Shown one piece after another: positions 10,073-18,953 of a DNA stretch of 64,000 bases (position 1 is its first letter; the number at the start of each line of letters is the position of its first letter). A program made the translations under genes and the position numbers. The stretch is from Salinibacillus xinjiangensis (lineage in GTDB: Bacteria > Bacillota > Bacilli > Bacillales > Alkalibacillaceae): assembly GCF_009649735.1 (NCBI RefSeq), contig NZ_WJNH01000004.1:62001-126000 (forward strand), read 5' to 3'. Under the pieces are notes generated by a model. That model did not search any database. It saw nothing but the letters and a program-made list of their open reading frames with translations, and was not told the origin of the DNA.

Positions 10073-10100
10073 TTTATATTATGAATGAGCATTCAGTCAA
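10073..10100 (-). promoter_or_regulatory. fadF promoter with FadR-like operator between -35 and -10
   Basis: On the minus strand: -35 TTGACT (10095-10100), 16-bp spacer, -10 TATAAA (10073-10078). The spacer and -35 contain the inverted repeat TGAATG-AG-CATTCA (10082-10095), within a longer match to the FadR box (TGAATGA-N4-TCAGTCA). A repressor bound here would cover the promoter. This agrees with FadR control of ywjF in B. subtilis. Confidence 0.7.
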
Positions 10101-10175
10101 CACCTTTCCGAAATTAAATTTAGTTTAGCCCCCACTAAAACCGTGAATACTACCTGTAGAGAAAGGAGAACGAGC

Positions 10176-11369
10176 ATGACTTGGATTGCGGCGATTGGAA
10201 TAATCCTTATTTGTCTTATTTTTTTGACTTGGTTAGATTTCTATTTCGGAAAAAAGCATCATGTAAAGCATAGAGAAAAGCTATATTTTCCTATTTCGAA
10301 CGGACATTATACGTTATACCAATCTGGTAGTCCCCTTTTTCATGATATGTTTCAAAATATGAAAGATGCGAAGAAAGAAATTAACGTTCAGTTTTTCATT
10401 GTCAAACGAGATGATATTAGCGAGCAACTATTGAAAATGTTGGAGGAAAAAACCAGGGAGGGGCTCAAGGTCAGGCTGTTAGTGGACCGAGTTGGAGGCT
10501 TTCGACTAACTAAGGATATCCGTTACCGCTTAAGAGAGGCTGGAGTTGAGTTTGCTTTCAGCTCACGACCCGGATTCCCATTTTTTCTATATCGATTAAA
10601 CCGCCGCAACCACCGGAAAATCGCCGTCATTGATGGAGAAACCGTTTATGTAGGCGGATTTAATATTGGCAAGGAATATATTGATGGGAATGTTAAGTTT
10701 AGTAAATGGCGTGATTATCATGTTCGCCTACATGGTCCTGTCGCTCACGATTTTCAGCAGGTGTTTTCGCTTGATTGGAGAGAGTCCGCCAAGCCTATTG
10801 AGGTATATAAACCTCAATTAAGGCGGGAGAATGGTGAAGTACAAGTTTTGGCTACAGATGGTGTTGGCTTAGAAAATTCCTTCTTGCAGTTGTTTAGCTT
10901 TGCAAAAGAAGAAATCATGATCGGATCTCCGTATTTTGTGCCAAGTCGTGCATTAGTTCATGGATTAAAATCCGCAATCAATCGTGGGGTTTCCGTCAAA
11001 ATCATGGTCCCTATGCGCGCGGATCATCCACTCGTTAAGGAGGGGGCCATTCCCTATTTGTTCGAAATGAAAAGGGTGGGGGCGGATGTCCGTTTATATG
11101 ATCAGGGATTTTTTCACGGCAAGGTGCTGATAATTGACCAAAAGGTGTGTGACATTGGAACAGCTAATTTTGATCGCCGAAGTTTTTTTGTCAACAAAGA
11201 AATTAACGTGATTATGTATGACCATACCTTTATTGAAATAGCTCGCGAACAATTCATGCGCGATTTTAACGCGAGCATTGTCCTAAGCGAAAAATGGTAC
11301 CAACAACTCAGCTGGTGGACTCGTATTATCAAAATCCCCCTAGCCAAACTATTCCGCCCCCTCCTTTAA
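10176..11369 (+). CDS. cls: Cardiolipin synthase (phospholipase D superfamily)
   Basis: 397 residues from the ATG at 10176, chosen because AAAGGAGAACGAGC precedes it; a 5' in-frame ATG at 10143 has no ribosome site. The N-terminal membrane segment MTWIAAIGIILICLIFLTW anchors it, and two HKD motifs form the active site: HRKIAVIDGETVYVGG and HGKVLIIDQKVCDIGTANFD. It joins two phosphatidylglycerol molecules to cardiolipin and glycerol. Position beside fadF matches B. subtilis ywjE (clsB). The gene is convergent with argS; a 25-bp hairpin lies just after its stop codon. Confidence 0.92.
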   Translation: MTWIAAIGIILICLIFLTWLDFYFGKKHHVKHREKLYFPISNGHYTLYQSGSPLFHDMFQNMKDAKKEINVQFFIVKRDDISEQLLKMLEEKTREGLKVRLLVDRVGGFRLTKDIRYRLREAGVEFAFSSRPGFPFFLYRLNRRNHRKIAVIDGETVYVGGFNIGKEYIDGNVKFSKWRDYHVRLHGPVAHDFQQVFSLDWRESAKPIEVYKPQLRRENGEVQVLATDGVGLENSFLQLFSFAKEEIMIGSPYFVPSRALVHGLKSAINRGVSVKIMVPMRADHPLVKEGAIPYLFEMKRVGADVRLYDQGFFHGKVLIIDQKVCDIGTANFDRRSFFVNKEINVIMYDHTFIEIAREQFMRDFNASIVLSEKWYQQLSWWTRIIKIPLAKLFRPLL

Positions 11370-11378
11370 CCCTTTAAA

Positions 11379-11403
11379 GCACTGAGGGTCTGACCCTCAG
11401 TGC
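11379..11403. repeat. 25-bp GGGTCTGACCC hairpin, copy 1
   Basis: A perfect inverted repeat GCACTGAGGGTC-T-GACCCTCAGTGC, preceded by CTTTAAA. A second copy of the same design occurs at 30961-30985. No T tract follows directly, so it is not a standard terminator for cls, although it sits 10 bp past its stop. Confidence 0.8.
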
Positions 11404-11522
11404 GGTGTCGCGTTAGTGTGGTGAAGTGTTTTGGGGCGGGAGTGGGATAATGCTTTCTTACTATATTTAAAGATAAACTTTCCATAAAGTCGCTTCGCCC
11501 TTGCATGCCACTCCATACCCAT

Positions 11523-11556
11523 TAAAAAAAGCCCCCCCATCCATCAGGGAGGCTTC
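11523..11556 (-). terminator. Intrinsic terminator of argS
   Basis: On the minus strand GCCTCCC-loop-GGGGGGC is followed by seven T. It lies 5-38 bp past the argS stop codon. Confidence 0.85.
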
Positions 11557-11561
11557 ACTCA

Positions 11562-13235
11562 TCACATCTTTTCTGGTGCGTGAACACCAATCAATTTCAT
11601 CGCATTCGCTAGCGTAATTCGTACTGATTCAATTAACGCAAGGCGAGCTTTCGTCCGATTTACCTGTTCCAAATCTAGTACTTTTTCCGCATTATAAAAG
11701 CTGTGTAAGTCTGAAGCAAGATCGTAAATGTATTGGGTTACCCGGTGCGGCATGCGCTTAGTAGCAGCTTCAGCCACAATTTGCGGGAATTCACCCAATC
11801 TCTTCAATAAATCTACCTCTTTCTCTGCCCCAAGCACTGACAAATCAATATCAGCACTCGGCGATAAGCCTTTTTCCTCTGCTTGGCGGAGCATGCTGCA
11901 AATCCGCGCATGTGCATATTGTACATAGTAAACAGGATTTTCATTAGACTCAGCGGTTGCTAAATCCATATCAAAGTCTAAGTGTGTATCATTGGAACGC
12001 ATCACGAAGAAATAACGCACCGCATCAAGGCCAACCTCTTCGGCTAATTCAACCATTGTTACAGCTTTCCCCGTACGCTTACTCATTTTGACAATTTCCC
12101 CATCCTTCATGAGGTTCACCATTTGAATAATGGACACTTCCAGCTGCTTCGGATTATAGCCTAAAGCCTCGATTGCCGCTTTCATCCGCGGAATATAGCC
12201 GTGGTGATCTGCACCCCAAACATTAATTAGGGTATTAAATCCGCGCTCAAATTTATTTTTATGGTATGCAATATCAGGTGTTAAATAGGTGTAGGAGCCG
12301 TCTTGTTTGACGAGCACACGGTCCTTATCATCCTTGAAATCGGTCGTACGGAACCAAACCGCCCCATCCTTTTCATAGACGTAGCCTTTATCCTTCAAGG
12401 TCTCGATAGCTTTTTCTACTAGCCCCTCATCATAAAGAGAGGTTTCTGAAAACCAATTGTCAAACGGAACACGGTAATCCTCTAAATCCTTTTTAATCTG
12501 GTCTAATAAAAAGTCCAACCCATATTGACGACAAAATTTCACGCGTTCATCCTCAGATTCGTTCGCCCACTTATCACCGAACTCATCAGCCATTTTCTTC
12601 CCAAGCACGACGATATCCTTTCCATGGTAGCCATCCTCAGGCATGTCAAAATCAGAATTGCCAAGTGCCTGCATATAGCGCGCTTCAACAGACTTAGCTA
12701 AATTATTCATTTGATTTCCGGCATCGTTAATGTAATATTCACGCTCTATATCATAGCCTGCCTTTTCCATAATGTTCGCTAAGGAATCCCCAAATACCGC
12801 GCCTCGCGCATGACCAAGATGTAAGGTTCCAGTCGGATTGGCCGATACAAACTCGATTTGAACCTTTTCGCCTTTCCCAGCATCCGTCTTCCCGTAATCA
12901 TCCTTTTCTTTTAAAATCGTTGGGACTAAATCCGTTAAGAAGGATGTGTCTAGGAAAAAGTTAATAAAGCCTGGTCCAGCAATCTCTATATTTTTAATCG
13001 ATGCCTTGGACTGATCAAATTCAGCGACGAGCTCCTCGGCAATTTTACGCGGGGCTTTTTTAGCAATTCGAGCAAGCTGCATCGCCATATTGGTTGCGTA
13101 ATCCCCGTGCGCCTTTTCCTTTGGCGTCTCTAAAACGACCTCTGGAAGCTGCTCCTCTGTTGCCAATCCAGCCTTCACAACAGCCTGTGCAATCTCGGCT
13201 TTTAATTTTTGTTCGGTTTGTTCTACTATATTCAT
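11562..13235 (-). CDS. argS: Arginyl-tRNA synthetase
   Basis: 557 residues, full length for Bacillaceae ArgS. The class I signature appears as [17 protein letters not shown] (HIGH-type) and the KMSKS-type loop as [10 protein letters not shown]. The N-terminal additional domain (recognising the tRNA elbow) and C-terminal anticodon-binding helices ([18 protein letters not shown]) are both present. It attaches arginine to tRNA-Arg. The gene begins 6 bp after ywiB, the same pair order as in B. subtilis, and ends at a strong terminator. Confidence 0.97.
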   Translation of the reverse strand: MNIVEQTEQKLKAEIAQAVVKAGLATEEQLPEVVLETPKEKAHGDYATNMAMQLARIAKKAPRKIAEELVAEFDQSKASIKNIEIAGPGFINFFLDTSFLTDLVPTILKEKDDYGKTDAGKGEKVQIEFVSANPTGTLHLGHARGAVFGDSLANIMEKAGYDIEREYYINDAGNQMNNLAKSVEARYMQALGNSDFDMPEDGYHGKDIVVLGKKMADEFGDKWANESEDERVKFCRQYGLDFLLDQIKKDLEDYRVPFDNWFSETSLYDEGLVEKAIETLKDKGYVYEKDGAVWFRTTDFKDDKDRVLVKQDGSYTYLTPDIAYHKNKFERGFNTLINVWGADHHGYIPRMKAAIEALGYNPKQLEVSIIQMVNLMKDGEIVKMSKRTGKAVTMVELAEEVGLDAVRYFFVMRSNDTHLDFDMDLATAESNENPVYYVQYAHARICSMLRQAEEKGLSPSADIDLSVLGAEKEVDLLKRLGEFPQIVAEAATKRMPHRVTQYIYDLASDLHSFYNAEKVLDLEQVNRTKARLALIESVRITLANAMKLIGVHAPEKM

Positions 13236-13241
13236 ATACCT

Positions 13242-13673
13242 TTACTCCCTTTCATATGTAAGCGTCAATCTATGACTTTGTGGCTCCTGTTCGTTTATGC
13301 TTAGCAAATAACTAATATCCACCTGGCCAAGCAGGCCCTTTACCGGTTCTGAAAACTCAATATCCTTTGTTTCTGTCTCCATACGCATTGTGCCATATGG
13401 ATGATAGTAGGTGCTTTCCGTAATTCGGTCCTCACGAAAAATTTGATTCATTTTCACCTTGCCCTTACGTTTCACGACCACTTTGTCCTGAGAGATGGTA
13501 ATCATGTTTCGGATGGCATTCCCATCCTCATCATGTTCATTAAAAATTAACACATGGGTATCATCGTTATCATAGAATTCACCCTTCTCCACTACATCCA
13601 TTTGTTCACGAAAACTCTGGTCTGTAATCTCAGTTTTTAATGTTACTTTAACATTCATTGGGTTACCAGCCAA
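13242..13673 (-). CDS. ywiB: DUF1934 beta-barrel protein YwiB
   Basis: 143 residues from the TTG at 13673 (GGAG at 9 bp); the ATG at 13658 (MNVKVTL) is the alternative. The sequence is mostly alternating beta strands with no signal peptide, e.g. VKVTLKTEITD and YYHPYGTMRMETET. DUF1934 proteins form small calycin-like beta barrels of unknown function and are coupled to argS in many Bacillaceae. Here the gene lies 6 bp upstream of argS in one operon. Confidence 0.85.
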   Translation of the reverse strand: MAGNPMNVKVTLKTEITDQSFREQMDVVEKGEFYDNDDTHVLIFNEHDEDGNAIRNMITISQDKVVVKRKGKVKMNQIFREDRITESTYYHPYGTMRMETETKDIEFSEPVKGLLGQVDISYLLSINEQEPQSHRLTLTYERE

Positions 13674-13773
13674 GATGTATCGCTCCGATCATTGGTTTAG
13701 GTCTTATCTATTATAAAGATTTGGGGGGAAATTCTCAAATGTTTGGGGGTGGTGCGCGTTGGGGGCGGTGGAT

Positions 13774-13925
13774 GCTAAAGATTAACTAATAAAAGCTAAT
13801 GTATACATTATTTTTGCTGAAGAAACTTAAATTAGCTAAAGATCACCTTATATATGCTGTTGTCCTCTCATATTTAGCTAAAGCATTCAGTTACCTTGCT
13901 AGAGTTCCACCATCAAATGCTGAAC
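13774..13925 (+). repeat. Phased GCTRAAG repeat array, locus A1
   Basis: Eight cores start at 13774, 13795, 13816, 13835, 13856, 13877, 13898 and 13919 (steps 21, 21, 19, 21, 21, 21, 21). Cores are GCTAAAG, GCTAATG, GCTGAAG, GCTAAAG, GCTGTTG, GCTAAAG, GCTAGAG, GCTGAAC. The 14-bp spacers do not resemble each other. It fills most of the 299-bp gap between ywiB and speB. Confidence 0.85.
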
Positions 13926-13972
13926 AACACACGCACACACACGCGACCATGCTTATCACCTGCAGCTATCCG

Positions 13973-14845
13973 CTACTTCACCCACCCCAACAACATCTCA
14001 CGCACAAACTTACTAGCAGCAATCGGGGTCTTTTCCGTCGGATCATACACAGGAGCCACTTCAACCAAATCAGCCCCGACCACGTTAAGGTCCGACTCGG
14101 CAATCTTTTGAATAGCCTCAAGAAGCTCCTTGGACGTTATCCCTCCTGCTTCAGCGGTTCCCGTTCCAGGCGCATAGGCTGGATCAAGGACGTCAATATC
14201 AATGGTGACATAGACAGGTCTACCCGCTAAACGAGGCAATACCTCACGCAACGGCTCTACTACATCATATTTGGCCATATACATGCCACTATTCACAGCA
14301 TATTGAAATTCCGCCCGCATGCCTGAGCGGATACCAAAAGAAAACACGTTCTCTGGTCCAATTAGCTCACAGATTTTACGAACAGGTGTGGAGTGACTTA
14401 GCGCCTCTCCCTCATACTCCTCACGTAAATCCGCATGGGCATCAATGTGAATCATCGCCAAATCGGAATATTTTTTATAAACTGCCTGAATTATCGGCCA
14501 GGTGACGAGATGCTCACCACCAAGGCCCAATGGAAATTTGTTTTGCTCCAATATTTTTTCAACATAATCTTGAATCATATCTAAGCTTCGTTGCGGATTT
14601 CCAAACGGTAATGGAATGTCCCCCGCATCGAAATAGTTCACTTCCTCAAGGTGCTTATCCATATAAGGGCTGTACTCCTCAAGGCCTAGTGACGCCTCGC
14701 GAATTCGATTAGGGCCGAACCGTGAGCCAGGTCGAAAGCTTACCGTCCAATCCATGGGCATACCATAAATAATCGCATCTGCTTCTTCATGGGTGGGACG
14801 GCTCATGATAAAAACTTTTCCGGAATAACCTTCATCAAATCGCAT
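13973..14845 (-). CDS. speB: Agmatinase
   Basis: 290 residues from the ATG at 14845 (MRFDEGYSGKVFIM), which has GAGGTG 7 bp upstream and matches the start of B. subtilis SpeB. The upstream in-frame ATGs at 14890 and 14863 have no ribosome site. Ureohydrolase metal-binding motifs are GGEHLVTW, IDAHADLR and TIDIDVLDPAYAPGTGT, which supply the histidine and aspartates for the two manganese ions. It hydrolyses agmatine to putrescine and urea. It starts 52 bp after speE, and the two together make spermidine. Confidence 0.95.
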   Translation of the reverse strand: MRFDEGYSGKVFIMSRPTHEEADAIIYGMPMDWTVSFRPGSRFGPNRIREASLGLEEYSPYMDKHLEEVNYFDAGDIPLPFGNPQRSLDMIQDYVEKILEQNKFPLGLGGEHLVTWPIIQAVYKKYSDLAMIHIDAHADLREEYEGEALSHSTPVRKICELIGPENVFSFGIRSGMRAEFQYAVNSGMYMAKYDVVEPLREVLPRLAGRPVYVTIDIDVLDPAYAPGTGTAEAGGITSKELLEAIQKIAESDLNVVGADLVEVAPVYDPTEKTPIAASKFVREMLLGWVK

Positions 14846-14897
14846 CCGTAACACCTCACACATTATGTAATATAGAGGGAGCGAGTCCACTCCCTAT

Positions 14898-15728
14898 TTA
14901 CTTTTCCGTCAAATCCTTCACAAATTTCGGCAACACAAAGGAGGCATAGTGAAGCTCCTTCGTGTAATATTTGGTATCTATGTCATGGAATCGTTCCTGA
15001 TTTACCTTTAATGGATCATGAATTTTGCTTCCTAGCGTAAAGGTCCATAACCCACTTGGATAGGTTGGAATATTGGCTGTGTATAGACGGGTAATTGGAA
15101 AAATTTCTTTGACATCGTGAAAGACCTGATAAATAAGGTCTGCTTTAAACCATGGATTGTCTGTTTGAGCAATAAAAATGCCGTCTGTTTTTAAAGCCTT
15201 TGATATTCCGTCATAAAAACCCCGCGTAAACAGGTTCACCGCAGGACCCACAGGCTCTGTAGAATCGACCATGATGACGTCATATTCTTTTTCACTCTGG
15301 GCAATATGCATAAAGCCATCATCGACTTTCACCTCTACTCTCGGGTCATCTAGGCTTCCTGCAATTTCAGGTAGATATTTTTTTGAGTACTCAATTACTT
15401 TTCCATCAATTTCAACTAAGGTTGCTTTTTCAACAGAGGGGTGTTTCAAAATTTCACGAATCACCCCTCCATCTCCACCGCCTACAACCAATACATTTTT
15501 TGGACTTGGATGGGTAAACAAGGGTACATGAGCGACCATTTCATGATAGACAAACTCATCTCTTTTCGTGGTCATAACCATGTCATCTAATACAAGCATG
15601 TTACCCCATTCTTCTGTATCATACATATCTAATTTTTGATAATCGGTTTGTTCTGTGTGTAACGTTTTATTTATTTTCGCTGTGATACCGAAATTCTCTG
15701 TTTGTTTTTCCGTAAACCATAAGCTCAA
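14898..15728 (-). CDS. speE: Spermidine synthase
   Basis: 276 residues from the TTG at 15728 (LSLWFTEKQ), the same length and N-terminal form as B. subtilis SpeE. An in-frame ATG at 15755 would add nine residues, but it falls at the predicted transcription start of the promoter at 15763-15791. AAGGA lies 10 bp before the TTG. The aminopropyltransferase motifs [24 protein letters not shown] and [11 protein letters not shown] bind decarboxylated SAM and putrescine. It precedes speB in a two-gene operon. Confidence 0.93.
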   Translation of the reverse strand: MSLWFTEKQTENFGITAKINKTLHTEQTDYQKLDMYDTEEWGNMLVLDDMVMTTKRDEFVYHEMVAHVPLFTHPSPKNVLVVGGGDGGVIREILKHPSVEKATLVEIDGKVIEYSKKYLPEIAGSLDDPRVEVKVDDGFMHIAQSEKEYDVIMVDSTEPVGPAVNLFTRGFYDGISKALKTDGIFIAQTDNPWFKADLIYQVFHDVKEIFPITRLYTANIPTYPSGLWTFTLGSKIHDPLKVNQERFHDIDTKYYTKELHYASFVLPKFVKDLTEK

Positions 15729-15762
15729 GTCTTCATCTTCCTTTCTGACAGTCATCCACCAA

Positions 15763-15791
15763 ATTATAGGGAATTAAGCCATAAATGTTAA
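15763..15791 (-). promoter_or_regulatory. Sigma-A promoter of speE-speB
   Basis: On the minus strand TTAACA (15786-15791), 17-bp spacer, TATAAT (15763-15768). The expected start point is about 15756, which makes the ATG at 15755 essentially leaderless and favours the TTG at 15728 as the SpeE start. Confidence 0.8.
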
Positions 15792-15875
15792 GTACTTTTT
15801 AAATCGGTATAATCCGACAATTTTTTGTTTAAAAACACATTTCCATTTCCATACTGAATAATAAGCTTTTTCAGA

Positions 15876-15995
15876 TGTCTGGTTGCGGCTCCTACACCCT
15901 TGAGGTCATAAAGTCAATCCTTTTCGTGACAAAACCGTCACTACAAGGCTCGTCTTATGCCTATTAGGTGTAACCAAGTCGCCTACGCACTTCTA
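15876..15995. repeat. Structured Bacillaceae-type intergenic repeat
   Basis: About 120 bp beginning TGTCTGGTTGCGGCTCCTA and ending CAAGTCGCCTACGC. The arms TACACC (15893-15898) and GGTGTA (15967-15972) pair, as do GGTCATAA and TTATGCC further in. I recall elements of this layout (gctcc-gcgcc...gaggtc-caagtc...ggcgcctacgc) as very frequent in Bacillus and Geobacillus genomes. It lies between divergent speE and pbpG. Confidence 0.65.
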
Positions 15996-16012
15996 AGAAA
16001 GGTGGAGCTATT

Positions 16013-18052
16013 TTGGAACGTGGTCACCGATTATTAAAATGGTTTATATATAGCTTTCTCATTGGCTTGGGGGTTATGTTTATTTGTGCCCTAAGTGTGT
16101 ATTTTTATAGTTATTCTCAAGGACCTCCTTCCCTCACTAGTGACCAGAATACAGTTATTTATTCAAATGCGGAAGAAGTGATTGGGGTAAAACACGGAAA
16201 TCAAAATCGTTACTGGGTGAAGCTTGATGAAATTTCCCCTCATCTAAAAAAGGCTTTTCTCATAACGGAGGATCGATCCTTCTATGAGCATTTTGGGTTT
16301 GACATGTCTCGAATTGCCGCCGCTATGATAAAAAACATTGTTAATATGGACAAGGTCGAAGGGGCAAGCACCATTACCCAGCAATATGCCCGCAACTTGT
16401 TTCTAAATCATGAAAAAACGTGGACCCGTAAAATCAATGAGGCCATCTATGCTTTACGGTTGGAGATGTTTTATGAAAAGGATGAAATATTTGAAGGCTA
16501 CTTAAATACCATTTACTTCGGGCACGGCAATTATGGAGTGGAGGCTGCAAGTCGCTATTATTTTGATAAGCATGCCAATGAATTGACCATTGCAGAAGCG
16601 GCATTGCTAGCTGGAATTCCTAAAGGGCCTTCCTATTATTCGCCGATCAATCATCCTGAACATGCCACAGAGAGACAGCAAATGATTCTAAAGCTTATGG
16701 CCAACCAGGGTGAAATCACCGAGACTGAACTCAAGCATGCTAAGCAGGAGAAGCTGGCAATTGCACAGGAAGAGGAACGACAAGGAAAACAAATTGCACC
16801 CTATTTTCAGGATGTTGTCATAGGAGAAGCAACAACAATATTAGATATCACAAAGGAGGAGCTCATAACAGGTGGGTACAAAATACACACCACCTTAGAC
16901 ACAAAAAAGCAAAAGGCATTAGAAAAAACAGCCGAAAACCAGATGGATGACTCCTCTAAAATTCAAGTGGCTGCGGTCAGCATTGAGCCGAAGACCGGTT
17001 CTGTTCAAGCTTTATTAGGAGGGCGTGACTATGAAGAGAGTCCATATAACCGGGTAGTACAAGCCAAACGAATGGCAGGCTCAACCTTTAAACCATTCCT
17101 GTACTATGCAGCTTTAGAGCGGGGTTATACACCTGCAACACCGCTCGAGAGTGCACCAACACAGTTTGAATTAGCCGATGGGCGCGTTTACGCACCCTCG
17201 AACTATAACGGCTATTATGCCAACGATGAAATTACACTGGCTCAAGCCATTGCGCTATCCGATAACATTTATGCGGTCAAAACGAATCTATTCTATGAGC
17301 CTGAAACCTTAGTGGAAACGGCGAAGGAATTTGGTATTAAAAGTGAACTTCCTGCTGTCCCATCACTTGCCTTAGGTACTGCATCTGTATCAGTCCTGGA
17401 AATGGCAAAGGGCTATAGTGTCTTGGCTAATGGGGGTAAGGATGTGATTCCACATACCATTACCAAAATTACAAATGCCGAGGGCGAAGTTTTATATGAG
17501 CGCAAAAAAACAGAAAAGGAACAGGTGCTTGACCCTAAGCAGTCCTTTATCTTAACCCATTTAATGACCGGGATGTTTGATGAAAACTTAAATGATTACA
17601 GTCGGGTAACTGGCGCCGCCATTCAGGATATGCTCAGCCGTCCATATGCGGGCAAAACTGGGTCTACCAATACCGACAGCTGGATGATTGGCTTTAGCCC
17701 TCAGGTGACTACTGCCGTTTGGACAGGCTATGACAAAAATGAAAAAATCACGAAAACAGAGGAACAAGCCTATGCGCGAAACATTTGGGCTCATTACATG
17801 GAGGCTGTACATAAGGAGCTCCCAGTGAAAAAGTTTAAGCCACCTGAAGGCGTTGTTGCGGTTTCCATGGACTCCCACACCGGAAAAATTGCCCATTCTG
17901 GCTGTGAGGACCAGCGTGTTACCTATTTCGTCGAAGGAACCGAACCGAGAGAATCCTGTACACTTCATGTGCCTAAAAATCTGTTTGATCCGAACCAACC
18001 AAAGGATGAGAAAGAGGATGGAAGCTCTCTTTGGGACTGGGTAGGATTTTAA
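16013..18052 (+). CDS. pbpG: Class A penicillin-binding protein (1A family, PbpG-like)
   Basis: 679 residues from a TTG start with AAAGGTGG 7 bp upstream. One N-terminal membrane helix (residues 10-30) is followed by the glycosyltransferase-51 domain (EDRSFYEHFGFD, GASTITQQYARN) and the transpeptidase domain with GSTFKPF (active serine), SDN and KTG (AGKTGSTNTD). It polymerises and cross-links peptidoglycan. Position between speE and ywhD is that of B. subtilis ywhE/pbpG, a sporulation-linked PBP. The array at 18060-18196 begins within 20 bp of the stop codon. Confidence 0.92.
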   Translation: MERGHRLLKWFIYSFLIGLGVMFICALSVYFYSYSQGPPSLTSDQNTVIYSNAEEVIGVKHGNQNRYWVKLDEISPHLKKAFLITEDRSFYEHFGFDMSRIAAAMIKNIVNMDKVEGASTITQQYARNLFLNHEKTWTRKINEAIYALRLEMFYEKDEIFEGYLNTIYFGHGNYGVEAASRYYFDKHANELTIAEAALLAGIPKGPSYYSPINHPEHATERQQMILKLMANQGEITETELKHAKQEKLAIAQEEERQGKQIAPYFQDVVIGEATTILDITKEELITGGYKIHTTLDTKKQKALEKTAENQMDDSSKIQVAAVSIEPKTGSVQALLGGRDYEESPYNRVVQAKRMAGSTFKPFLYYAALERGYTPATPLESAPTQFELADGRVYAPSNYNGYYANDEITLAQAIALSDNIYAVKTNLFYEPETLVETAKEFGIKSELPAVPSLALGTASVSVLEMAKGYSVLANGGKDVIPHTITKITNAEGEVLYERKKTEKEQVLDPKQSFILTHLMTGMFDENLNDYSRVTGAAIQDMLSRPYAGKTGSTNTDSWMIGFSPQVTTAVWTGYDKNEKITKTEEQAYARNIWAHYMEAVHKELPVKKFKPPEGVVAVSMDSHTGKIAHSGCEDQRVTYFVEGTEPRESCTLHVPKNLFDPNQPKDEKEDGSSLWDWVGF

Positions 18053-18059
18053 TGGTGTT

Positions 18060-18196
18060 AGCGCAAGATGCAATTGGACGATTGGATGTGCAATGTGGAG
18101 ATGTTTTTTGCAATTGATGAAATAGATGTTGAAAAGTAAAGATCTATATTCAATCCCTCTAGTTAGTGTTCAATTGTGTGGAAAACGGTTCAATTA
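18060..18196 (+). repeat. Phased (T/G)CAATTG repeat array, locus C
   Basis: CAAT cores occur at 18071, 18091, 18111, 18152, 18172 and 18191, with a degenerate TTGAAAA at the expected 18130. The period is 20 bp. The first three cores read GCAATTG, GCAATGT, GCAATTG and the last three TTCAATC, TTCAATTG, TTCAATTA. The intervening 12-14 bp are unrelated to each other. Confidence 0.7.
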
Positions 18197-18310
18197 TTTT
18201 AAAGGCTGTTTTCGTAAACATTGTTGCTGTTTTATTTAGCAATAGATATAAATTGCGACGTAACTTTAGCATGACTCGTTTCCAAATATCAATTTGATGA
18301 GTACGAAACC

Positions 18311-18551
18311 GTCGCTACGGAAATACACTTCGCTTTCACCCAAGGGCACAAGTGCGACATCTATTCAAACTCCCTTTGGTCGTTTTCATAGTGTCTTCTT
18401 TGCCGCGGGCGAGCGGTGAGCCTCCTCACTACGTTGCGGGGTCTCACCTGTCTCTTTGATCCCACGAAGAACAGGACGTTCGAGTGTCGGTGTTGGCCAC
18501 AGGACGTGGCCGTTTTTAACCGACCAGGAGTCTCCGTGTATTTCCTCCGCT
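18311..18551 (-). repeat. TIR-bounded stem-loop repeat, left (inverted) copy
   Basis: Bounded by the perfect 10-bp inverted repeat GGAAATACAC (18319-18328) and GTGTATTTCC (18536-18545). Read on the minus strand it shares ACGGAGACTCCTG, GAGACCCCGCA, GAGGAGGCT and GAAAGCGAAGTG with the copy at 18639-18761. It is longer because about 60 bp (direct repeat ACAGGACGT and hairpin GGCCAC/GTGGCC) and another stretch near 18338-18400 interrupt it. No coding potential is evident. Confidence 0.75.
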
Positions 18552-18638
18552 ATAAGCAGTGCCTCATTCGTTTATTTAGAGCTGAACTTTTGGTAATCAA
18601 AAGCTTTTTAAATATGCATTCATCAGAACACTCAAATA

Positions 18639-18761
18639 GTGGAGGCAGAATACGGAGACTCCTATGGGAGGAAGCGTGGTGAAGACCCCGCAGGAAGCGG
18701 TCTTTGCTTCCGAGGAGGCTGAGGCCGTGCCCATGGAAAGCGAAGTATTCTGCCGGAACGG
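18639..18761 (+). repeat. TIR-bounded stem-loop repeat, right copy
   Basis: Bounded by GGCAGAATAC (18644-18653) and GTATTCTGCC (18745-18754), a perfect 10-bp inverted repeat. Internal blocks CGGAGACTCC, GAAGACCCCGCAGG and CGAGGAGGCTGAGG are of a kind I recall as very common between genes in Bacillaceae. It has no transposase and could be a MITE or a structured RNA. Opposite orientation to the copy 90 bp to the left. Confidence 0.8.
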
Positions 18762-18953
18762 TTTGCATGCACTCAATATTATTCAGAACGACTCAGCAAC
18801 ACTAAAGAGTCTAACTATGTCGCAGTTACTATCAACTGCGAATTAATAAAAAGCAACAAACTTTGCGAAAACAGATTCTTTAAAAAAGAGCAATTTACAC
18901 CGTCTCACTGCAATCCATTTTTCACCCTTGCACCACACCCATGAACCCCATAG

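Noticed and set aside
18311-18761. Insertion sequence
   Set aside because: There are terminal inverted repeats but no transposase frame and no clear target duplication; recorded as repeats only.
18416-18846. Short reading frames in the pbpG-ywhD gap
   Set aside because: They coincide with the stem-loop repeats, lack ribosome sites and have no protein-like composition.
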